NCBI RefSeq assembly: GCF_024339125.1
Contig: NZ_CP101417.1
Coordinates: 2,987,001 to 3,051,000 of the forward strand
Source: Xanthomonas hortorum
GTDB lineage: Bacteria; Pseudomonadota; Gammaproteobacteria; Xanthomonadales; Xanthomonadaceae
DNA length: 64,000 nt
Direction of reading: 5' to 3'
The number at the start of each line of letters is the position of its first letter. Position 1 is the first letter of the stretch. The notes beneath the pieces are model-generated. The model was not told the origin of the DNA. It searched no databases and was given only the letters and a program-made list of their open reading frames with translations. Position numbers and translations under genes: made by a program. Shown piece by piece: positions 15,377 through 23,040 of the stretch.

Positions 15377-16960
15377 TCACTCCAGCTTGAGCATCACAAT
15401 CGAATGCGCCGGCAGCGCAACGCTCAGCGCCTTGCCTTGCACCCGCGCTCCCTTGAACGCTTTCGGCTCCACCGCATGTGGCTGGGCGAAGGTGTTGTGC
15501 GCGGTGATCGCCGGCGCAGTGAGGATCTGCCCCTCCACGCTGCTCGGCGACAGGCCTTCTACCTGCACGCTCATGCTCGCCGCCGAGTTCGCATCCAGAT
15601 TGGTCAGCGCGATATACACATGCCCATCCTTGCTCTTGACCGCCGAGCCGTGCACGGCGGGCACATGCGCATCGCCGTGACGGTACTCGGGCGTCTGCAA
15701 GTGCAGCGGCAGGTAGGTGGCGTCCTGATACGGCTTGTACAGCGCGAACACGTGGTAGGTGGGCGTCAGCACCATCTTGTCCCCGTCGGTGAGGATCATT
15801 GCCTGCAGCACGTTGACCATCTGCGCGATATTGGCCATGCGCACGCGCTCGGCATGCACACTGAAGATGTCGATATTCAACGACGCCACCAGCGCATCGC
15901 GTAGGCTGTTTTGCTGATGCAGAAAGCCCGGGTTCGCATCGGGCAGGCCGGCGTACCAGGTGCCCCATTCGTCCACGACCAGCGCCACTTTCTTGTCCGG
16001 ATCGTAGCGGTCCATGATCGCGCTGTGTTTGGTGATCAGCTCGTCCATCACCAGCGTGCGCGACAGCGTATCGATCCAGGCGGCTTCGTCGAAATTGGTA
16101 GACGAGGCGCGTGGCGGCCAGCCACCGGGCACGGTGTAGTAGTGCAGGCTCAGGCCGTCCATCAACGTGCCGGCCTCGCGCATCATCACTTCGGTCCAGT
16201 GATAATCGTCGTTGTTGGGGCCGGGCGCGATCTTGAGGATCTTCTGATTGACCGGCGCCTTGACGAAGGTCTGGTAGCGCCGATATACGTCGGCCGCATA
16301 TTCCACGCGCATATTGCCGCCGCAGCCCCACAGCTCGTTGCCCACGCCGAAGTAGGGCACCTGCCATGGCGCATCGCGGCCATTGGCGCGGCGCTCCTGG
16401 GCCAGGCTCGAGCGCGTGGGTGCTGTCATGTATTCGGCCCACTGCGCGATCTCGTCCGGCGCCGCATTGCCCACATTGCCGGCGATATACGCCTGGGTAC
16501 CAAGCAGCTCGGTAAAGTCCATGAACTCGTGCGTACCGAACCGGTTGGACTCTTCCACGCCGCCCCAGTGCGTGTTGACGCGGATCGGGCGCTTGGCCTG
16601 CGCCCCGACGCCGTCGCGCCAATGGTATTCGTCGGCAAAGCAGCCACCCGGCCAGCGAATGTTCGGTACCGCAATGGCCTTCAACGCGGCCACCACATCG
16701 TCGCGATAGCCACGCGTATTGGGAATCGCCGAGTCCTCGCCGACCCACACCCCGCCATAGATGCCGGTACCCAGATGCTCGGCGAACTGGCCGAACAGTT
16801 GCCGCGACACTTGCGCACCGGGCTTGTCCACGCGCAGCGTACCGCTCACCTTGACCTCGGCAGCCGATGCGGCAAGTGCGTTCGTTATCAATGCAGCGGC
16901 GACGATTGATTGCAACATCCGCCTGCGCGGGATTCGCAACGCGAGGGAAATCCACTGCAT
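15377..16960 (-). CDS. GH51 alpha-L-arabinofuranosidase, exported
   Basis: The start at 16960 (MQWISLALRIPRR) has AGGAG 10 bp upstream and yields 527 residues with a signal peptide ending near ALAASA; the frame stays open further upstream without support. The protein releases terminal arabinose from arabinan and arabinoxylan side chains. The retaining acid/base E209 is in YFGVGNELWGCGG and the nucleophile E331 in VVDEWGTWY; WPGGCFADEYHWRDG is the other family signature. A C-terminal beta-sandwich ends in SIVMLKLE. It lies beside the degraded prophage, with no linked transporter. Confidence 0.92.
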   Translation of the reverse strand: MQWISLALRIPRRRMLQSIVAAALITNALAASAAEVKVSGTLRVDKPGAQVSRQLFGQFAEHLGTGIYGGVWVGEDSAIPNTRGYRDDVVAALKAIAVPNIRWPGGCFADEYHWRDGVGAQAKRPIRVNTHWGGVEESNRFGTHEFMDFTELLGTQAYIAGNVGNAAPDEIAQWAEYMTAPTRSSLAQERRANGRDAPWQVPYFGVGNELWGCGGNMRVEYAADVYRRYQTFVKAPVNQKILKIAPGPNNDDYHWTEVMMREAGTLMDGLSLHYYTVPGGWPPRASSTNFDEAAWIDTLSRTLVMDELITKHSAIMDRYDPDKKVALVVDEWGTWYAGLPDANPGFLHQQNSLRDALVASLNIDIFSVHAERVRMANIAQMVNVLQAMILTDGDKMVLTPTYHVFALYKPYQDATYLPLHLQTPEYRHGDAHVPAVHGSAVKSKDGHVYIALTNLDANSAASMSVQVEGLSPSSVEGQILTAPAITAHNTFAQPHAVEPKAFKGARVQGKALSVALPAHSIVMLKLE

Positions 16961-17033
16961 CGGCTTGGCGCTCCTGTGCGGGTTGGTCGAGTCGTTCACG
17001 CACTGCCAGATCGGCAGGCGTGGCGCCAGCGTA
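16961..17033. other. Upstream region of the arabinofuranosidase gene
   Basis: This is the short spacer between the arabinofuranosidase start and the end of the prophage-derived frame. It contains the ribosome site but no clear promoter hexamers. The border between ordinary chromosome and prophage lies somewhere between here and about 17200. Confidence 0.4.
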
Positions 17034-17653
17034 TTACGAGCAAGGACCGATGTCTGCGCCCATGGCTGCATCGCCGCAGCTCGCAGGAGCCCCGCCATGC
17101 ACAGTTTCAAGGTCCAACTGCGTCGGCGCATCGCTGAAGAAGCTCTTATCATCGACACGTCCAATCTTCCGCCGCTTCCTGCTCAGTGCCACGCCCGCGG
17201 GCTGGATGATGGCACTGGCATCCATGACACCGGCCGCTGTACTGAGCGCGTGATAGATGCATGCGCTCTCGGGGCCAGCAACACTGAAGCCCGCCGGTGC
17301 CCGCTGGATGCGGCGGCGGAAGTCCACGTCCGACTCAAAGGACGGTGCAATGCCGGTCTCCGTTTGGCCCGGATCGAGCATCAGTCGTGCGACGCCGAAC
17401 AGCGCGCCGAGGTGATCGAGGTGATCGAGGTTGGTGCCGGTGGCGAAGGCCAGCATGGTCTGCTGCGCCTTGTCGTTGGCGCGCTGGCGGATCAGCAACT
17501 CGCGAGCGGCAAACAGCTGCAGGAGCTTGTAGACCGGATCGGCTTCCGTGAGCGCGGAGAACTCCGGCATCAGTCGACGAAATTGGGCAAGCGCCTCGGA
17601 AAATATAGCCTCGAAGTCCAGTGCCTCGATAAGGTCTGGCGCTTGCAGCTTAG
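17034..17653 (-). pseudogene. P2-like baseplate protein gpJ, main fragment (interrupted by IS copy A)
   Basis: Translation from the IS edge gives KLQAPDLIEALDFEAIF, then LLIRQRANDKAQQTMLAFAT, DFRRRIQRAPAGFSVAGP and ACIYHALSTAAGVMDASA, closely parallel to the P2 gpJ baseplate wedge protein. Family resemblance stops near 17195, and the last ~50 codons are unrelated, so the C-terminal half is deleted. The missing N-terminus MASFTAVDLS lies on the other side of the IS (18817-18844); joining them across one TTAG copy restores the frame exactly. Two lesions make it non-functional. Confidence 0.85.
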
Positions 17654-18812
17654 GGAACCTCTGAACAACGCACCACAGATACGCGACACTACCCGCCTGA
17701 TGTTGAGGAGTGATCCATGCAACTGACGTTCGGTGACGCTGAGGGCCTGGGCAAGCGCAAGCAGACCCGGCGCGAGATCTTTCTGGCCGAGATGGAGCAG
17801 GTGGTTCCGTGGCAGCAACTGCTCGGTCTGATCGCGCCGCACTATCCGGTATCGGGCCGGCCAGGTCGGCAGCCGTACGCACTGGCGACGATGTTGCGGA
17901 TTCATCTGCTGCAGCAGTGGTATGCGCTGAGCGATCCGGCGATGGAAGAAGCACTGCACGAGATCCCGACCTTGCGGCGGTTTGCCCAGCTCGGTGGCTT
18001 GGACAACGTTCCGGACGAGACCACGATTCTCAACTTTCGGCGCCTGCTGGAGACCCATGGCCTTGCCGCGCGGATGCTGGAAGCGGTCAACGCGCATCTG
18101 GCGCGCAAGGGCCAGAGCCTGCGGTCGGGCACGATCGTCGATGCGACGCTGATCGCGGCGCCCAGTTCGACCAAGAATGCCGACAACGCGCGCGACCCTG
18201 AGATGCATCAGACCAAGAAGGGCAATCAGTGGTATTTCGGGATGAAGGCGCACATCGGCGTGGATGAATTTTCCGGGTTGGTGCACCACGTCCATTGCAC
18301 AGCCGCCAACGTCGCCGATGTCACGGTGATGCACACGTTGCTGCATGGCAAAGAAGACAGCGTGTTCGGCGATAGCGGCTACACCGGTGCGGACAAACGC
18401 GAAGAACTGCAGGCCTGCAAGGCTGCATTCTTCATCGCCGCCAGGCCCTCGACGATGCAAGCCCTCGGCAACAAACGCGAGCGTGCTCGGGAAAGACGTT
18501 GGGAACACTTCAAGGCCAACGTGCGCGCGAAGGTGGAGCATCCATTCCGGGTGATCAAGCGCCAGTTCGGCTACACCAAGGTCCGCTATCGCGGCCTGGC
18601 CAAGAACACCGCGCAGGTGCTGACCTTGTTTGCGCTATCGAACCTGTGGATGAAGCGAAAGCAGTTACTGCCGACGATGGGGAACGTGCGCCTGTAACCC
18701 GGGCAACACCCTGCAAACGCGCCGGAAACGGCAAAAAAATCGAGGATCTGAGCGCCGTCAGCCTGGTCGATGTGGTTAGGCTCATCCTCCGATGCCGTTG
18801 ATCAGACCATCC
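17654..18812 (+). mobile_element. IS5-family insertion sequence, copy A (1159 bp)
   Basis: Ends are GGAACCTCTGAACAACG and, at the right, the complement of GGATGGTCTGATCAACG, i.e. imperfect inverted repeats. The element is flanked by TTAG on both sides (17650-17653 and 18813-18816), fitting the YTAR target duplication of the IS5 group. It carries one transposase gene. It sits inside gpJ. Copies B and C have the same length and ends. Confidence 0.95.
17717..18697 (+). CDS. IS5-group DDE transposase, copy A
   Basis: The 326-residue transposase has an N-terminal IS5-type DNA-binding part (GRPGRQPYALATMLRIHLLQ). Catalytic residues are visible as Asp in IVDATLIAAPSS, Asp in FGDSGYTGADKR, and Glu in the signature R-x3-E-x6-K (RAKVEHPFRVIK). 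The gene is intact. It differs from copies B and C by Asn instead of Ser in the segment KA(N/S)VRAK. Confidence 0.95.
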   Translation: MQLTFGDAEGLGKRKQTRREIFLAEMEQVVPWQQLLGLIAPHYPVSGRPGRQPYALATMLRIHLLQQWYALSDPAMEEALHEIPTLRRFAQLGGLDNVPDETTILNFRRLLETHGLAARMLEAVNAHLARKGQSLRSGTIVDATLIAAPSSTKNADNARDPEMHQTKKGNQWYFGMKAHIGVDEFSGLVHHVHCTAANVADVTVMHTLLHGKEDSVFGDSGYTGADKREELQACKAAFFIAARPSTMQALGNKRERARERRWEHFKANVRAKVEHPFRVIKRQFGYTKVRYRGLAKNTAQVLTLFALSNLWMKRKQLLPTMGNVRL

Positions 18813-18816
18813 TTAG

Positions 18817-18844
18817 AGAGATCGACAGCAGTAAACGAAGCCAT
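18817..18844 (-). pseudogene. gpJ, N-terminal fragment beyond IS copy A
   Basis: The minus strand reads ATG GCT TCG TTT ACT GCT GTC GAT CTC T, then the CTAA target copy. Joined to the main fragment it gives MASFTAVDLSKLQAPDLIEA, matching the N-terminus of P2 gpJ proteins. GGAG lies 5 nt before the ATG. Only nine complete codons remain here. Confidence 0.8.
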
Positions 18845-18846
18845 AA

Positions 18847-18889
18847 TCGCTCCAAGAACCGAAGAAATGATCTTAGGTACTTGGAGCGA
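18847..18889 (-). promoter_or_regulatory. Inverted repeat covering the gpJ ribosome-binding site
   Basis: TCGCTCCAAG (18847-18856) and CTTGGAGCGA (18880-18889) are perfect 10-bp complements around a 23-nt loop. In the mRNA the 3' arm contains GGAG, the gpJ Shine-Dalgarno, so folding would hide it. It could equally be the terminator of the upstream cargo gene. Confidence 0.5.
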
Positions 18890-19345
18890 AATTATCTAAC
18901 GGGGTAGTCTGTAAATAGGTAAAATACCAGTCGCCACTTAAAAATTTTAGGTGACGGCCTTGCAGGTGAAAGTGCTTTTTGCTTCTGTCTTCACACCATC
19001 AGCGTCGACAACAGTGGTCAGCATTTCAAATGAAGTCGTCTTCGTGCTACTTGATCCGGTGCAGTACCACTCATTTGTCAATGGTGATGCTTGCTCAGTC
19101 GCATATGTCTTGCTAAAAGAAGGACATGTCCAGCCGCTGGGGCATGTTGTGAATTTTCTTTCGTACGCCAGCGGAAACTGTGGGTTTCCTACGAAGTTGG
19201 TCGCGATAGTGATCTTCGGGCCGTTCACCACAGCCGAAGTATTGGGAACCGTCAGCTTTTGAGCGACACACGTCTTCCCGTCGCGATTTACACGATAGCC
19301 TTTTTCAATGCCGCGCATGGCTGCGTCTTGAAAAACAGGGTCTAA

Positions 19346-20504
19346 GGAACCTCTGAACAACGCACCACAGATACGCGACACTACCCGCCTGATGTTGAGG
19401 AGTGATCCATGCAACTGACGTTCGGTGACGCTGAGGGCCTGGGCAAGCGCAAGCAGACCCGGCGCGAGATCTTTCTGGCCGAGATGGAGCAGGTGGTTCC
19501 GTGGCAGCAACTGCTCGGTCTGATCGCGCCGCACTATCCGGTATCGGGCCGGCCAGGTCGGCAGCCGTACGCACTGGCGACGATGTTGCGGATTCATCTG
19601 CTGCAGCAGTGGTATGCGCTGAGCGATCCGGCGATGGAAGAAGCACTGCACGAGATCCCGACCTTGCGGCGGTTTGCCCAGCTCGGTGGCTTGGACAACG
19701 TTCCGGACGAGACCACGATTCTCAACTTTCGGCGCCTGCTGGAGACCCATGGCCTTGCCGCGCGGATGCTGGAAGCGGTCAACGCGCATCTGGCGCGCAA
19801 GGGCCAGAGCCTGCGGTCGGGCACGATCGTCGATGCGACGCTGATCGCGGCGCCCAGTTCGACCAAGAATGCCGACAACGCGCGCGACCCTGAGATGCAT
19901 CAGACCAAGAAGGGCAATCAGTGGTATTTCGGGATGAAGGCGCACATCGGCGTGGATGAATTTTCCGGGTTGGTGCACCACGTCCATTGCACAGCCGCCA
20001 ACGTCGCCGATGTCACGGTGATGCACACGTTGCTGCATGGCAAAGAAGACAGCGTGTTCGGCGATAGCGGCTACACCGGTGCGGACAAACGCGAAGAACT
20101 GCAGGCCTGCAAGGCTGCATTCTTCATCGCCGCCAGGCCCTCGACGATGCAAGCCCTCGGCAACAAACGCGAGCGTGCTCGGGAAAGACGTTGGGAACAC
20201 TTCAAGGCCAGCGTGCGCGCGAAGGTGGAGCATCCATTCCGGGTGATCAAGCGCCAGTTCGGCTACACCAAGGTCCGCTATCGCGGCCTGGCCAAGAACA
20301 CCGCGCAGGTGCTGACCTTGTTTGCGCTATCGAACCTGTGGATGAAGCGAAAGCAGTTACTGCCGACGATGGGGAACGTGCGCCTGTAACCCGGGCAACA
20401 CCCTGCAAACGCGCCGGAAACGGCAAAAAAATCGAGGATCTGAGCGCCGTCAGCCTGGTCGATGTGGTTAGGCTCATCCTCCGATGCCGTTGATCAGACC
20501 ATCC
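19346..20504 (+). mobile_element. IS5-family insertion sequence, copy B (1159 bp)
   Basis: It has the same ends and length as copy A. Flanks are CTAA on the left (19342-19345) and CTAG on the right (20505-20508): one mismatch in the target duplication. Because the interrupted gene rejoins in frame, this is a simple insertion with a later point change rather than a rearrangement. Confidence 0.95.
19409..20389 (+). CDS. IS5-group DDE transposase, copy B
   Basis: This intact 326-residue transposase is identical in translation to copy C and differs from copy A at one residue (Ser for Asn in KASVRAK). It has the same DDE residues and R-x3-E-x6-K signature. It lies in the same orientation as copy A, 1.7 kb away, so recombination between them would delete the 3' half of the cargo gene. 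Confidence 0.95.
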   Translation: MQLTFGDAEGLGKRKQTRREIFLAEMEQVVPWQQLLGLIAPHYPVSGRPGRQPYALATMLRIHLLQQWYALSDPAMEEALHEIPTLRRFAQLGGLDNVPDETTILNFRRLLETHGLAARMLEAVNAHLARKGQSLRSGTIVDATLIAAPSSTKNADNARDPEMHQTKKGNQWYFGMKAHIGVDEFSGLVHHVHCTAANVADVTVMHTLLHGKEDSVFGDSGYTGADKREELQACKAAFFIAARPSTMQALGNKRERARERRWEHFKASVRAKVEHPFRVIKRQFGYTKVRYRGLAKNTAQVLTLFALSNLWMKRKQLLPTMGNVRL

Positions 20505-20841
20505 CTAGTTCACCCGAGATGTGGCTATCTCCCTTCGGGACAAATCCTTTGCCAAGCTCGATTAGAACCATTCCAGTTTTACTATCGAAGCGAACATCAA
20601 CAGGCGACACGACCTGACCAGGGAGGCGCTTCTGACTAGCTATAGTCTTTTGGAGCTCTGCTTTCAATAATTTGCTGAGCTCGGTGCGCTGATCCGCTGA
20701 GAGATTGGCAACATTTGGCAACACCTGCTGGGCCATAACCGGCATCGTAGCGAGCATTCCAGCTGAGAGCGAGAATACGAGACAGGCGGTGCGCAGGTTG
20801 GTGAGCTTGCTAGACCTGTTGCGGTCAAATTTCGATTCCAT

Positions 20842-21055
20842 GACATCACTCCTTGATTTCGGGGGACGGGAAAGCCCCGGATCGGCGCAGCATTCCGTTG
20901 CCTCCCCGATGTCAACCTACCCACATTTTCTTTCCGCGTCAAAAATCTGGCGTCTCGAATGTGCGCGTGGTCATCATTGCTCGTGCAATGCGCTCGAGCT
21001 GTAATGCTCCTGACTTGCCTTCTTCACCCGCCCAAGTGATTCAGGAGCTGATTCC
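20842..21055. other. AT-richer spacer in the prophage cargo region
   Basis: This probably holds the promoter of the secreted-protein gene, whose ribosome site AAGGAG is just upstream of 20841. I see no further gene. The low-GC composition continues to about 21110, into the unnatural 3' end of gpS. Confidence 0.5.
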
Positions 21056-21472
21056 CTATGATATTTCGGTCTTCAATGGACAGACCCAGTAACACGCGTT
21101 TTTATAATGTGCTCTGGGACCACCAGACCGCACTTGCTCACTCAGCCCGTATTGATGCACGTGCGCAATGCGCGACACGCGCCCAACAAACCCCACGCTC
21201 ACAGCGTTGGGGCTGGCGCTGACCTTGAAGAACTTGGCCTGACGCAGTTTCGCAAACATCTTCGCGCGCTTGACGCGTCCAGACTTCTGCCGCAGCTGCT
21301 GCTTGCGCGGTGCATAAGGTGAGCCATCGGGCGCTTGCTGCTTACCGATGCGCTGGCTCTGTGAGCGCCTCAGTTCCGTTCCGATCTTGCGCGCCAGCGT
21401 GCGGCGTTCGCCGGGCTGCAGGCGCGCCAGCAACGGCGCGGCCCAGGTCTTCAGCGTGCTCAGCTCATCCAT
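21056..21472 (-). CDS. P2-like tail completion protein gpS, C-terminus replaced
   Basis: The 138-residue protein begins MDELSTLKTWAAPLLARL and contains LRRSQSQRIGKQQAPDGSPYAPR, both characteristic of phage virion morphogenesis proteins (P2 gpS). After HVHQYGLSEQVRSGGP the expected family C-terminus is missing; instead about 17 codons (HYKNACYWVCPLKTEIS) come from the low-GC insert. It overlaps gpR by 13 bp, as is common in this gene pair. It is probably inactive and part of a defective prophage. Confidence 0.8.
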   Translation of the reverse strand: MDELSTLKTWAAPLLARLQPGERRTLARKIGTELRRSQSQRIGKQQAPDGSPYAPRKQQLRQKSGRVKRAKMFAKLRQAKFFKVSASPNAVSVGFVGRVSRIAHVHQYGLSEQVRSGGPRAHYKNACYWVCPLKTEIS

Positions 21473-21879
21473 GTCGTATCGATCAACGGCTCGGGCGCAT
21501 GCGTCATGTCATACCCGCCGCCGTCTTTCGCCGTCACGACCACGCGCTCGGTCAGCGGCAACTTGATCGACAGATCCACCGCATCGTTGGCGAGGATGTC
21601 TGCCTCGAAGGCGATGTCGCCACGGCGCGCAGGGTTGGAGAGCAGCTCGGACTGATTGACCTGCACCCATTCCAGCAGCGGTAGCATCACGCTGTCCGGG
21701 TGGCCGGCGTAGTCGGTCAGGATCAGATTGAGCGTGTATTGGTACTCGAACGACAGCCCCTGCTGGAACGTGCTGACCAGGCTGCCGGCGTCGATGAATA
21801 CCGGCAGCCGGTCGGCGTCGCGTGCCAGGTCCGGCAAGGCCGCCACCAGATGCGCGCGCAGGCTGGCGGGCTTGATCAT
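21460..21879 (-). CDS. P2-like tail completion protein gpR
   Basis: The 139-residue protein starts MIKPASLRAHLVAALPDLARDADRLPVFID. It contains FQQGLSFEYQYTLNLILTDYAGHPD and PLLEWVQVNQSELL, the pattern of P2 gpR, needed for tail completion. The gene appears full length. The order (Rz-like, R, S, cargo, J on the minus strand) follows the late operon of P2-like phages. No capsid or replication genes are in the window, so only a fragment of the phage is left. Confidence 0.85.
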   Translation of the reverse strand: MIKPASLRAHLVAALPDLARDADRLPVFIDAGSLVSTFQQGLSFEYQYTLNLILTDYAGHPDSVMLPLLEWVQVNQSELLSNPARRGDIAFEADILANDAVDLSIKLPLTERVVVTAKDGGGYDMTHAPEPLIDTTWMS

Positions 21880-22119
21880 GGCGCCACTGCCGGCAGATGC
21901 AGCTCGATCCAGTCCTGCAGCGCGCTCAGCTGCGCGGCCGTGGCGTGGCAGCTGGTGTAGTGGTCGGCGACGGTACCGGCAATCCCGCGTCGACCAGGAC
22001 GGTCAGACCGGTGTTTTGCCAGTGCGCCGTTGCACCCGTTGCACTTGGGTAGATCTGCAGTAGCAGACGCGACTGCTCGTCCACCGGCGAGCCCGGTCTG
22101 CACGCCCATTCGGTGCTAG
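21876..22119 (-). pseudogene. Phage lysis (Rz/LysB-like) gene remnant
   Basis: Just upstream of gpR, one frame encodes SCHATAAQLSALQDWIELHL, resembling the C-terminus of Rz/LysB spanins, and its stop region overlaps the gpR start. The coherent sequence further upstream (RLLLQIYPSATGATAHWQNT) is in a different frame, which suggests a one-base frameshift near 22000. The 5' end is cut off by the IS at 22120. Assignment to Rz is tentative. Confidence 0.5.
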
Positions 22120-22931
22120 GGCCTGTTAACACATCCGAAGCCCATCAACGACTAGGACGAAGCTGAGGAATCCAAGGAACATGACATCTAGCTTCTCGAA
22201 GCGCGAGAAAATCCGGCGGTAGCCTTTCAAGCGACGGAACAGTCTCTCTACTTCGTTGCGCCGCTTGTACATCTCCCGGTTGTATTCCCAAGGCTCGACC
22301 CGATTGGATTTCGGTGGAACCACCGGAACGAAGCCAAGATCGAGCGCCAACTGGCGGGTTTCGTTGCCTTCATAAGCACGGTCCATCAACAAATGAATCG
22401 GCCGCTCCACTGGCCCGAGGTGTTCAAGCAACGCGCGGCCTGCAGGTGCGTCATGCACGTTGCCAGGCGTCAATCCAAAGGTGATGGCTGTTCGAGCATC
22501 TGCGGCAACCATATGAATCTTGGTGTTCCATCCACCGCGGGACTTGCCGACGGCCTGCGGGCCGTTTTTTTTAATGCACCCGTGCCATCGGGATGGACCT
22601 TGACGCTGGTGGAGTCCAGCGAGACTGCTTCGATTTTGATGCGCACGATCTGGGACTTCTGCAATTGGGCGAACATCCGGTCCAGCACACCCGCCTTGGC
22701 CCAACGGTTCATGCGTGTGTAGACCGTATGCCAGTTGCCAAAGCGCTTGGGTAGGCCGCGCCATTTGCAGCCATGCTCGGCAACGTAAAGGATGGCGTTG
22801 ACCACTTGCAGGTTGGTCATGCTGACATTGCCGCGCTGCGCCGGCAGGCAGTGTTCGATCAGAGAAAATTGTGCTGGCGTGATCTCCATGCTCAATAGTT
22901 TAATCGCTCGGGCCATTAGTGTTAACAGGCC
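22120..22931 (-). mobile_element. IS5-family (IS427-type) insertion sequence, 812 bp
   Basis: Perfect 13-bp terminal repeats GGCCTGTTAACAC (22120-22132) and GTGTTAACAGGCC (22919-22931) are flanked by CTAG on both sides (22116-22119, 22932-22935). Its transposase is split into two overlapping frames. It truncates the Rz-like gene and marks the right edge of the prophage debris. Confidence 0.93.
22126..22916 (-). CDS. IS427-type transposase made by -1 frameshift (orfA/orfB)
   Basis: orfA (22916 or, more likely, Met at 22889, to 22470) has the DUF4096 N-terminal domain (EHGCKWRGLPKRFGNWHTVY) and the first catalytic Asp in AVSLDSTSVKVH. orfB (to 22126) continues with NGPQAVGKSRGGWNTKIH, DRAYEGNETR and RRNEVERLFRRLKGYRR. 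A run of eight A near 22566-22573 (reading TTAAAAAAAACGG on the minus strand) allows a -1 slip from ALKKT to LKKNG, producing the fused DDE transposase. The stop codon TAA lies inside the terminal inverted repeat. Confidence 0.9.
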
Positions 22932-23040
22932 CTAGTTGCCCTGGAAAGCGAGTGCTAGCGTCACGATGCGCGCATCGGCATGGTCGGCGACGGCGCTCTC
23001 CCGCTATGCTCGCCAGCTTCCACTATCGGCAGGACGATTC

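Larger units (their letters stand above)
18947..20841 (-). pseudogene. Low-GC secreted-protein cargo gene split by IS copy B
   Basis: The 5' part (20841-20505) begins MESKFDRNRSS after AAGGAGTG and has a signal peptide ending near MPVMAQQ. It runs to HISGE. The 3' part (19345-18947) continues DPVFQDAAMRGIEKGYRVN and ends in STFTCKAVT. Removing the IS and one target copy rejoins GAA CTA GAC CCT in frame, giving about 243 residues. The mature protein has at least four Cys, two of them in TTCPSGWTCPSF. I do not recognise the family. Base composition is clearly lower in GC than the flanks. Its place between gpS and gpJ corresponds to the accessory (moron) position of P2-like phages, where non-essential cargo genes occur. 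Confidence 0.75.

Noticed and set aside
18947-20233. Single 428-codon minus-strand gene spanning IS copy B
   Set aside because: Most of it is the antisense of the transposase. Only the last ~132 codons are real, and they belong to the split cargo gene.
19342-20508. Rearrangement between IS copies, suggested by unequal CTAA/CTAG flanks
   Set aside because: The interrupted gene rejoins perfectly in frame, so a simple insertion with one later base change explains it.
22919-23040. galM starting at 22936
   Set aside because: The extra 35 codons begin immediately next to the IS edge. The family N-terminus and ribosome site support 23041.
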